Shown here in pieces: positions 27,579-35,361 of a DNA stretch of 64,000 nt. A program made the position numbers and the translations under genes. Under the pieces are notes generated by a model, which saw only the letters and a list, made by a program, of their open reading frames with translations, ran no database searches and was not told the DNA's origin. This DNA comes from Rossellomorea pakistanensis (GTDB taxonomy: Bacteria > Bacillota > Bacilli > Bacillales > Bacillaceae_B), in the NCBI RefSeq assembly GCF_016908495.1, contig NZ_JAFBDZ010000005.1, positions 62,001 through 126,000 of the forward strand, read 5' to 3'. Each line of letters starts with the position of its first letter. Position 1 is the stretch's first letter.

Positions 27579-29111
27579 GTGTTAGGTTCTTTGAGTTCAT
27601 CATCATGGTTATTATTATTTTTTATTATTCTTGTTATTTCTGGACTTAGTGGTCTTTTGTTTTTACATCCACGGATACCATTAAGTTTTGTACGTATTCA
27701 TATCGGTATCGTGGCTTTACCATCTCTAGTTTCCTTATTGGCTCTCACTAATAACAGTGTGAATGGAGGTGATGGTCCTTGGTACCTAGATTCCTTAGCT
27801 TGGTTAATGGTCTTCTTTGTTCTTACAATTGGATTAATCATTCAGCGTTTTTCTGTACGTTATTTAATGGGAGATCGTTCTTATCGAAAGTATTTTACGC
27901 TTTTTACTTTCACTACAGGTGTTGCTTCAGTTACATGTTTAAGTGCTGATCTCCGTTTAATGGTCATATCTTGGGGAGCTACTCTCTTCGGTTTATTCTT
28001 ACTGATAAGGTTAAACAGTACATGGAAAGTAGCAAGTGAAGCAGCTAAGGTTTCTGGTCGATTATTTATATTAAGTTGGTTTTCATTATTATTCGCGATG
28101 ATTTGGCTTTTTCAAGTCACAGGTCAATGGCAGTTATCATTAGGTCTAACAAATGAAAGTTTAGCTCAACTTGGAGTATGGGAGAGAACAGGGATTAATT
28201 TATTGATTGTATTAGCAGTGATAATTCCTGCGGCCCAATGGCCTTTCCAAAGGTGGTTAATTGAGTCTGTAGTTGCTCCGACTCCTGTTTCAGCGATTAT
28301 GCACGCAGGTTTAGTAAATGCAGGTGGGATTATGCTAGCTCGATTTTCACCTCTATTTAATGGTGATATAGCTTCGATTATTCTACTTATGCTAGCAAGC
28401 ATTTCTGTATTGATTGGATCTGGTATTAGTTTAGTTCAGGTCGACTATAAACGTCAGCTAGTAGGCTCCACGATTGGACAAATGGGGTTTATGCTCATTC
28501 AGTGTGCATTAGGAGCGTATATTGCAGCCATTATTCATCTTATCTTACATGGTTTGTTCAAAGCTACGCTGTTTTTACAGGCTGGTTCGGCAGTACGTCG
28601 TTTCGAAGTACCGACTCGCGTTAATGAAAGGTCATCCTACTTATGGCTCATGGCTGGTCGGATTTTAGCCTTAGTTGTAGGAGTTGCTTTTTGGCTCATG
28701 GCTCCTGGGGAGGGGTATCAATTGATTAGTGCCCTAATCTTAGGATGGTCATTGTCCGTTTCTTGGACACAGCTCGTAGCTTTTGGAGAGGGGAGAATTG
28801 GTCGAATTGCTGGCTTATCATTTTTAGGAGGAGCTGCGATTGTTTATTTTATCATTCATAACCTCTTCTATGAGTGGTTGAGTACAACCGTTTTTCAAAG
28901 TGTTCAACCTCCAATGTCAGTTGTCATCATTGTCGTATGTCTCTTATTACTTGGTAGTGCGATAGGTACGTGGGTTGCTCGTAATCGTTCTTCTGTTTCC
29001 TTCGCAGTACTTTATCTTTGGTTAGTACGATTAGGTGAAGCAAAACCAAAGTCAGTAGAAAGTCATCCAAACTACCTTAAACAATATTTATCTCAAGGAG
29101 GTAATCGGTGA
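27579..29111 (+). CDS. dabB: DabB, membrane subunit of the inorganic-carbon uptake complex (NuoL/MrpA-like)
   Basis: A 510-residue polytopic membrane protein of the proton-conducting NADH-dehydrogenase/Mrp family, formerly called NdhF in Bacillus. QWPFQRWLIESVVAPTPVSA and IMHAGLVNAGGIMLARFSPL are the conserved antiporter helices with Lys/His ion-path residues. The start is GTG at 27579 with AGAAGGGAG eight bases upstream. Its TGA overlaps the ATG of dabA. Paired with DabA it forms the DAB system that drives CO2 hydration and bicarbonate accumulation with the ion gradient. Confidence 0.92.
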   Translation: MLGSLSSSSWLLLFFIILVISGLSGLLFLHPRIPLSFVRIHIGIVALPSLVSLLALTNNSVNGGDGPWYLDSLAWLMVFFVLTIGLIIQRFSVRYLMGDRSYRKYFTLFTFTTGVASVTCLSADLRLMVISWGATLFGLFLLIRLNSTWKVASEAAKVSGRLFILSWFSLLFAMIWLFQVTGQWQLSLGLTNESLAQLGVWERTGINLLIVLAVIIPAAQWPFQRWLIESVVAPTPVSAIMHAGLVNAGGIMLARFSPLFNGDIASIILLMLASISVLIGSGISLVQVDYKRQLVGSTIGQMGFMLIQCALGAYIAAIIHLILHGLFKATLFLQAGSAVRRFEVPTRVNERSSYLWLMAGRILALVVGVAFWLMAPGEGYQLISALILGWSLSVSWTQLVAFGEGRIGRIAGLSFLGGAAIVYFIIHNLFYEWLSTTVFQSVQPPMSVVIIVVCLLLLGSAIGTWVARNRSSVSFAVLYLWLVRLGEAKPKSVESHPNYLKQYLSQGGNR

Positions 29112-31735
29112 TGAGCGGAACTTCTGGATTAATGACAGAAAATGTAAAAAAGAAAGATACAAATATTAATCATCAAGAAAGTGATATTAACGTTTTAATT
29201 GAATCTGCTAGTCGAGTGATTGCACCGCTTTGGCCAATTTCTGCATTTGCAGCACGTAATCCGTGGATGGGACTTGAAAAGCAATCTTTTGAACAGGTTG
29301 CAGGTTGGTTAAATCATACTCGTGATATTGATATCTACCCTAGTGCTTCTATGATCCTTTCGGCAAAGAGTAAAGGTGAGATTGATGAAGCTTTTGTGAA
29401 AATAGGTCTAAAGCGTTGGCTTGATTCACATTCCTTTAATATCCCACGGGACGTGGCAGAGCGATTTTGTCATGCTGCACTAAAATTAGATCCATTACCT
29501 TCTAACCTTTTATCATCACTTAAACTGAAGAAATTGGCAGATGAATTTAGTGGACTGAATACGGATCGTATCGAGAATTTTTTAATCCAACCAATAAGTT
29601 CGAATATAGAGAACGAAGATGGTGAAAGGTTAGACAATATTCTCGATCATCATGTCATCAAGTGGTGTAAATTATATCTTGATGACTCACAGGCAGGTTG
29701 GACAATGCCAAACCGTGATGAAGGTTTCTATCGTGCGTGGCATCGTCTCATTCAACATGATCCGGCACTTAATAAAATTCAGCGTAAAAGATTAAAAGGT
29801 TGGCCAAAAGAGGCACATATGGCTTTAAAAGAAGCGTTATTCGCACTAGAAATCCCTAATTCAGAAATACAGACCTATCTTGAAGGTCATTTGCTTTCCT
29901 TACCTGGGTGGGCAGGAATGATGCTTTGGCGCTCCCGACAATCAAGCCATGAACATTCACTCTTAACAGAATATTTAGCAGTTCGAATTTCCATGGAGTG
30001 GGCTCTATTAAAGCCGTATCTACATTTGACCAATCAACGACCTGAGAAAAAAGTTTCGATTGCTCCCCTTTTAGCATCTTGGATCCATTGGGGGGACCTT
30101 ACAATCGAGGAATGGTCACAGATGTCTGCCGCTGTACAAAACAGATATTTATCATTTGCCTACAGCTTTGATGAGAAGCTTCGCAGGAAACTTTGGTTAG
30201 AAGCTTGGGAACAAACACACACCAATCGATTAAGTCAGAAGATTATCTCTAAACAACGTGAGATCATCGACAAAAAATCTGCACTAGCTCAATTTGCATT
30301 CTGCATTGATGTACGATCAGAACCTTTTCGTCGTCAACTTGAAAAAGAAGGTCCGTTTGAAACGATTGGAATTGCTGGTTTCTTTGGATTACCGATTGCA
30401 ACTAGTGAACTTGGTAGTAATCATAGCCATTCTTCCTTGCCGGTTATACTAAAGCCTCAACATAAAATTAAAGAGACTACTGATGAAAATGAACTCAAAT
30501 TATATCAACAACGTAAGCAGGCAGTTACTTCCTTAAGCTATACATTTAAAACGATGAAACAGAATGTACTTGCAAGCTTACTTTTACCTGAGCTAAGTGG
30601 ACCTTGGCTTAGTCTCCAAATGGTATCACGCAGCTTTGTGCCAAGAAGAACAGATCGTTTTATTCGTAACCTTCGTGAGATTTGGTTACGCAAACCTAAT
30701 ACAACGCTCTCGCTTAATCATGTTCATCGTACAGAAGCGGAGATACCTGTCGGTTTTTCTGACGAAGAAAAAGTGAACTATGCCCGCCAAACTTTGAAAA
30801 TGATGGGGTTAACAAAGAAATTCGCACCATTAATCGTAATATGCGGGCATGGTAGTAAAAGTACCAATAATCCTTATGCTGCAGCTCTTGAATGTGGTGC
30901 GTGCGGTGGAGCGGCAGGTGGATTCAACGCTAGGGTCTTAGCTTCTTTATGCAACCTTCCAGAGGTAAGAGAGGAACTTTCTTCTGAAGGAATTGAAATT
31001 CCTGAGGACACCGTTTTCGTAGCCGCTGAGCATAAAACAACAGTGGATGAATTACATTGGATTTATGTTCCTGAACTTTCTGAAGCTGCACAGGAAGCAT
31101 TTGACCGTATCGAAGCTGTTATGCCGAAAGTGAGCCATAATGCAAATGCAGAACGTCTAGCCCAATTACCGAATTTCAAAAAGGAACTTAAAAATCCTAA
31201 GGCTGAGGCACATCGATTTGCGGAAGATTGGAGTGAGATACGTCCTGAATGGGGGTTAGCTCGTAATGCCGCTTTTATTATCGGCCAACGTGAACTAACT
31301 CAGGATTGTGACTTGGAAGGTAGAGTCTTCCTTCATAATTATGATTGGAATCAGGATGAAAGTGGTGATCTCCTAGCTAACATCATTGCAGGACCAGGAA
31401 CGGTGACCCAATGGATTAATCTTCAATATTACGCTTCAACGGTCGCACCTCACTATTATGGTAGTGGAAATAAAGCAACTCAAACTGTTACAGCAGGTCT
31501 TGGTGTTATGCAGGGGAATGCAAGTGACTTGTTAGCTGGACTACCTTGGCAATCCGTCATGCAATCAGATCACGAGGTTTATCATTCTCCTCTTCGTTTG
31601 CTGATTGTCATCCAAGCACCTAGCGAATATGTAAAACGGTTATTAAATAATGATTCAGTATTTCGAGGAAAAGTTCAAAATGGATGGGTTCGACTTGCTA
31701 GTGTCGATCCAGATGGACGTTGGGAAAATTGGTAA
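29111..31735 (+). CDS. dabA: DabA, carbonic-anhydrase-like subunit of the inorganic-carbon uptake complex
   Basis: The 874-residue DUF2309/UPF0753 protein. The beta-carbonic-anhydrase-like zinc site is complete: Cys398 and Asp400 in FCIDVRSEP, His580 in ICGHGSKS and Cys595 in LECGACGG; the 15-residue His-Cys spacing equals that of the characterised DabA site. The ATG at 29111 follows AAGGAGGT by eight bases and overlaps the dabB stop; a GTG just before it is less likely. It is cytoplasmic, attached to DabB. Confidence 0.94.
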   Translation: MSGTSGLMTENVKKKDTNINHQESDINVLIESASRVIAPLWPISAFAARNPWMGLEKQSFEQVAGWLNHTRDIDIYPSASMILSAKSKGEIDEAFVKIGLKRWLDSHSFNIPRDVAERFCHAALKLDPLPSNLLSSLKLKKLADEFSGLNTDRIENFLIQPISSNIENEDGERLDNILDHHVIKWCKLYLDDSQAGWTMPNRDEGFYRAWHRLIQHDPALNKIQRKRLKGWPKEAHMALKEALFALEIPNSEIQTYLEGHLLSLPGWAGMMLWRSRQSSHEHSLLTEYLAVRISMEWALLKPYLHLTNQRPEKKVSIAPLLASWIHWGDLTIEEWSQMSAAVQNRYLSFAYSFDEKLRRKLWLEAWEQTHTNRLSQKIISKQREIIDKKSALAQFAFCIDVRSEPFRRQLEKEGPFETIGIAGFFGLPIATSELGSNHSHSSLPVILKPQHKIKETTDENELKLYQQRKQAVTSLSYTFKTMKQNVLASLLLPELSGPWLSLQMVSRSFVPRRTDRFIRNLREIWLRKPNTTLSLNHVHRTEAEIPVGFSDEEKVNYARQTLKMMGLTKKFAPLIVICGHGSKSTNNPYAAALECGACGGAAGGFNARVLASLCNLPEVREELSSEGIEIPEDTVFVAAEHKTTVDELHWIYVPELSEAAQEAFDRIEAVMPKVSHNANAERLAQLPNFKKELKNPKAEAHRFAEDWSEIRPEWGLARNAAFIIGQRELTQDCDLEGRVFLHNYDWNQDESGDLLANIIAGPGTVTQWINLQYYASTVAPHYYGSGNKATQTVTAGLGVMQGNASDLLAGLPWQSVMQSDHEVYHSPLRLLIVIQAPSEYVKRLLNNDSVFRGKVQNGWVRLASVDPDGRWENW

Positions 31736-31796
31736 CTGCTATCAACTATTTGCTACTTAAATAACAATTTATAAACATAAAGAAGGGGTGTATTAT

Positions 31797-32315
31797 ATGA
31801 ATTTAGATAAAAATAAAAAAGCACTATTTTTAACGGACATGGAAAACGGGTTGGAGCCTATTTTACAAGAAGTAACGAATATTCGAGCTGAAAACATCCT
31901 GACTATACAAAGCTATGGCACCATAATCTCACATCCTTACGGAGATATAATGAGGTCTATTATCATTGCTATTTATCAGGAAAATGTTGAGGAGATTTTT
32001 GTAGTAGGAACAAAAGATAAGAGGACTGCCACAGTTAATGTACTAACTCAACTTGAATCAATGAAAAACAAAATGCAAACATTGGATTATCTTTTTCAAA
32101 ATAGTAGGCCTGAATTTTCATGTGGTACGGTCGATGAATGGCTAAATGGAAAAGAAAATGGTTGTGACAATATCGAAAAAAGTGTTGATATCATTCGTTC
32201 TCATCCATTAGTTCCGTCACATTTTAAAGTGCGAGGTTTAATTGTAAATAATAATGATGGAAAATTCTCAATTGTGGAGGTTCCTACTAATAAAGCAGTG
32301 TCAAACCTAACCTGA
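31797..32315 (+). CDS. ybcF: YbcF-like beta-carbonic-anhydrase homologue without zinc ligands
   Basis: 172 residues from the ATG at 31797, which has AGAAGGGG upstream. The fold order of a beta-carbonic anhydrase is visible: a first strand ALFLTDMENG where active enzymes have CxDSR, a middle IFVVGTKDKRT where they have GHxxCGA, and RSHPLVPSHFKVRGLIV near the end. All expected Cys/His zinc ligands are replaced. As the third gene of the dab operon, as in B. subtilis, it may regulate or scaffold DabAB rather than catalyse. Confidence 0.8.
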   Translation: MNLDKNKKALFLTDMENGLEPILQEVTNIRAENILTIQSYGTIISHPYGDIMRSIIIAIYQENVEEIFVVGTKDKRTATVNVLTQLESMKNKMQTLDYLFQNSRPEFSCGTVDEWLNGKENGCDNIEKSVDIIRSHPLVPSHFKVRGLIVNNNDGKFSIVEVPTNKAVSNLT

Positions 32316-32409
32316 TCATCACTTGTCATTTCGGATGAAAATCGTCATAAAGACTTAAAAAGCATATGGAGTAAACCAATTTTTTGGTTTGATAGGAGAT
32401 GTAGTATAA

Positions 32410-32772
32410 ATGAAAATATCTAAAGGTTCTTATGAATCTGAGATAAGTATGGCAATTACCCAATGGGAAAAGGACTTTCTTGGGCGAGGGTCTGTATCAG
32501 TTAAGACAGATATATTAAGAGATATGATTATTGTAAATCTAAAAGGTATTTTAACACCAGCTGAATATACCGTTTGTAAAACAAAAGAGGGCATGTTATC
32601 TATAAAGAAAACTCGTTCGGAATTAGTTGAATCAGGTATAGAAGATCTTAATCGTATTATATTAACTATTACGGGAGAAGAAGTGAAAAGTTTTCATACT
32701 GATATAAGCTCTCGTACAGGTGAACGAGTGATGGTATTTAAATTATTTAATGATCTAGAGAAAAATCTTTAA
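32410..32772 (+). CDS. ybcI: YbcI-like DUF2294 protein
   Basis: 120 residues. GRGSVSVKTDILRDMIIVNL, LKGILTPAEYTV and a late VMVFKLFNDLEKNL match the DUF2294 family, including YbcI at the end of the B. subtilis dab (ybc) operon. It is soluble with no catalytic motif visible. GATAGGAGATG precedes the ATG. The 94-base gap after ybcF holds no clear terminator, so it is likely co-transcribed. Role in carbon uptake unknown. Confidence 0.8.
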   Translation: MKISKGSYESEISMAITQWEKDFLGRGSVSVKTDILRDMIIVNLKGILTPAEYTVCKTKEGMLSIKKTRSELVESGIEDLNRIILTITGEEVKSFHTDISSRTGERVMVFKLFNDLEKNL

Positions 32773-33375
32773 TGTAAAGAATTAAAGGGATGTCACCTTG
32801 TAAATGATAATATTTTAGTAAACAATACTATATTATTATGACTTCGATAACTTATTCGAGTAGGCTGTATATTGGTTATTCTAATTTTATAAGATAAATA
32901 ATATATAAATGACTTTTTGGAAAATATAGAGACCTTCGCTTATTTTTGTTTTATTGTTATTGCACAGTACAACGAAACTGTGTCATTTATGCTTCTTGGC
33001 TTTTTGCTCAAATAACCTGGTAGTACGGAAGATCGGGCAACTGTTACTTTGTGGTTCGGGAACTTTTATGCAAGTAAGCTAACAAAAGGTACTGAAGTAT
33101 TTTCTACAAAAGAAGAATATAAAAGTGGTGAGGCACCATTTGTAAATCCTAGTAGAAATTGACAGAGAATTACTCGATTACCACGCGTTAATTGAATGCT
33201 AGATTCACTTGTTAATCTTCAGCTAAAGGGGTGTTTGCTGAACATCAGCCGCCTCTACGGATACGTCAGCAATCGTTAGCATCTTCGGCTAACCGGCAGG
33301 ATTATTGAATAAGAGATGATATACTTTTAATGATAAAAATAACTTAATTAGCAAGTTAATTAGGGGAATTTGAAA
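32773..33375. other. Spacer with gene debris
   Basis: A frame at about 33028-33162 reads WFGNFYASKLTKGTEVFSTK then EEYKSGEAPFVNPSRN and stop: a C-terminal piece of a protein I cannot name. A repeat-family copy (CTTCAGCTAAAGGGGTGTTT to AACCGGCAGGATTATTG) lies at 33221-33315. No intact gene seen. Confidence 0.5.
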
Positions 33376-33641
33376 TTGAAGAAGATGGGTGTAATAATAA
33401 TTTCCGTAGGGTTATTGTCAGTATGTCAAGGGCAGGAACGAATCCAGTTGTTCAAGCTGAATCAAAGGAACAAGGTTTGGTACAGGTAAGTTTGGCAGTT
33501 GAAAGTGAGGAAATAAATACTGTTCTGAAACAGTTCCATGAGGAAGAGAAGGAAATCACCGAAGTTAAACCATTAGACCAAAAAGAACAATCAGGTTATG
33601 TCGATAGAGTATACGATATTATTTATGTTGAAAATAATTAG
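33376..33641 (+). pseudogene. Small lipoprotein, apparently frameshifted after the signal peptide
   Basis: AGGGGAA precedes a TTG at 33376 giving KKMGVIIISVGLLSVC, a signal peptide with a lipobox-like Cys, but this frame soon leaves coding-like sequence. The overlapping frame from 33423 reads GTNPVVQAESKEQGLVQVSL and continues to VDRVYDIIYVENN. The two joined would make an 88-residue lipoprotein. A one-base shift near 33423-33435 is the likely damage. The family is unknown. Confidence 0.5.
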
Positions 33642-33773
33642 AGGGATTGAATCCTTCTTTGACTATTTAATCGTATTGGCAATAATTTTTAAAGTGCCAA
33701 TTAAAGAGTAAAGTAACTAATTTCCTTGTTCAAATAAAGGATATTTTACTTGAACAAGACAAAATAACAAAAG

Positions 33774-33808
33774 TCGATTCCTATAACATTCAGGAATCGA
33801 TTTTTTTA
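33774..33808 (+). terminator. Intrinsic terminator
   Basis: TCGATTCCT pairs with AGGAATCGA over a 9-base loop, then seven T residues. Confidence 0.75.
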
Positions 33809-33942
33809 TTGGGGGATTTCCTTATAGTCTAAATGAGAATTCCTGACTCTACCGTTAATTTAAAAAGGAATTTCATGCTAGAATAAGTAATAGTGACAAT
33901 AGAGAGACATTCTTAAATAAAGGGGAATAGGGGGATAATTTA

Positions 33943-34467
33943 ATGGATGAAAACAAAGAAATTTTGATATCAGGAACGTTGAACTATAAGGAGTTCAAAA
34001 AATATTTTCGTTACCATACAAGAAAATTGGTATGGGGCTATTTTTTGTTCGTGGTAGTGCTTTTCCTTTTCTTGTTTAGGGATTCTATGTTTGAAGATTG
34101 GTTTTCAGTTGTTTTCACTTTGGTACTTTCCTTCATCCTATCAGGGGTGTTCACCTTGATTTTAATGTTCTTGATGCAGATGCGTGTTCGTAAAGAGTAT
34201 AAAAGTGACCAATTGATAAAAAACCAAATTACGTATAGGATCAGCGATGAGGGTATCCATCAAAAAAATGGAAGGTCCAATGCTTATTTTGAATGGGGAA
34301 ATATTATATCTGCACACGAACACAAGGAGCTATTTCTTCTCTATATCTCGAAAAACAAAGCCGTTGTTTTACCGAAACGCTATTTCAATTCGTCAGAAGA
34401 GATAAGTTCCTTTAAAAAAGTGGTTGGCAAGAACGTGCTGACAAAAAAAGTGAAAATGATGAAATAA
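33943..34467 (+). CDS. YcxB-like membrane protein
   Basis: 174 residues with two adjacent hydrophobic segments (about residues 32-46 and 55-83) and a C-terminal YcxB-type domain: ITYRISDEGIHQKNGRSNAY, FEWGNIISAHEHKELFLLYI and the conserved VVLPKRYF. The family function is unknown. The ATG follows GGGGAATAGGGGGATAATTTA. A terminator follows at 34483. Confidence 0.8.
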   Translation: MDENKEILISGTLNYKEFKKYFRYHTRKLVWGYFLFVVVLFLFLFRDSMFEDWFSVVFTLVLSFILSGVFTLILMFLMQMRVRKEYKSDQLIKNQITYRISDEGIHQKNGRSNAYFEWGNIISAHEHKELFLLYISKNKAVVLPKRYFNSSEEISSFKKVVGKNVLTKKVKMMK

Positions 34468-34482
34468 AAGTTGAATAATATG

Positions 34483-34520
34483 AAAGCAATGGGATTGAAT
34501 TCCGTTGCTTTTCTTTTATG
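34483..34520 (+). terminator. Intrinsic terminator of the YcxB-like gene
   Basis: AAAGCAA pairs with TTGCTTT, followed by TCTTTTATG. Confidence 0.65.
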
Positions 34521-34705
34521 AAGAGATAAATCTATTTAAGATAATTTTAATGAGAATGTTGCTTCAGAAAAGAATAAGATTACCTAGCGATTTATTCCAT
34601 TAAAGGAAGCGTTGATCTAAGAAGGATTAACGCTTGTTTGTTGAAGATATTGGTTTAACGGGCAGGATAGTGGAATAAGAAATAGATAGCAGGGGGAGAG
34701 GTAAA

Positions 34706-35182
34706 ATTAAAAATAAGAAGCGATTAATATCAGCAGTGATTTTAATACTTGTAGTCTTTTATGTTGGTCGTTATTACTATATACATTCTTCAACAAAGCG
34801 GGTTTTTGACACGCAAAAACAACTTAGACCAATAGATTATATTGATACAGTTTATGATGATAATGACGCTTATACATTAGCTATTAAGCCGTATCTAGAG
34901 GATGGTTATATGCTTTACGCTGCACCAATGCATAGGTCAATTCTTGGGTGGCGAATTGTTCGTATGGGTGGAAATCAATTGAAACCAAATGGTTCTGGAG
35001 CACTTGTTTTAGGTAAGGAAAAACAAATAAGTTATGGCATTGTCGACTCAAAGGTTAAAGAAGTTAGATACAAAGGAAAAAAGTTGCCATTTATTAAAAG
35101 TGGTAATATGAGAATTTGGTATCACATTTCAGAGCCTACTAATCAGGTTTCAAAAACAAGACCATCGAATATTTTTAAATAA
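34706..35182 (+). CDS. Small membrane-anchored protein with apparent ATT start
   Basis: The best start is ATT at 34706: GGGGGAGAGG lies just upstream and translation then gives KNKKRLISAVILILVVFYVG, a normal basic-then-hydrophobic N terminus. The first standard start in frame (GTG at 34736) would begin inside the membrane segment and has no ribosome site. The exterior part (DAYTLAIKPYLEDGYMLYAA, ILGWRIVRMG) is not a family I recognise. Either a rare ATT start or a recent ATG-to-ATT mutation. Confidence 0.6.
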   Translation: MKNKKRLISAVILILVVFYVGRYYYIHSSTKRVFDTQKQLRPIDYIDTVYDDNDAYTLAIKPYLEDGYMLYAAPMHRSILGWRIVRMGGNQLKPNGSGALVLGKEKQISYGIVDSKVKEVRYKGKKLPFIKSGNMRIWYHISEPTNQVSKTRPSNIFK

Positions 35183-35216
35183 AAAATGGGTCTGTTATAT
35201 AAAGTCATCTTCAACA

Positions 35217-35275
35217 AACGGGGCAAAAACTGAAGAACATTAATAATGTCTTTTAAGATTATCTTGAAATCGGTC
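35217..35275 (+). repeat. Dispersed intergenic repeat, copy 3
   Basis: AACGGGGCAAAAACTGAAG, then ATTAATAATGTCTTTTAAG and TATCTTGAAATCG; see copies 1 and 2 near 16065 and 18370. Confidence 0.6.
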
Positions 35276-35311
35276 TTTATGAAAGGGTATAAAAGGAGAA
35301 TTAATGAATAC

Positions 35312-35351
35312 AGATACATTTTTCTTAATGATGAAAAATGTATCTGCTTTT
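35312..35351. terminator. Bidirectional intrinsic terminator
   Basis: AGATACATTTTTC pairs with GAAAAATGTATCT around an 8-base loop, followed by GCTTTTTT. It separates the 34706 gene from the convergent phosphatase gene. Confidence 0.8.
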
Positions 35352-35361
35352 TTAACTTTAC

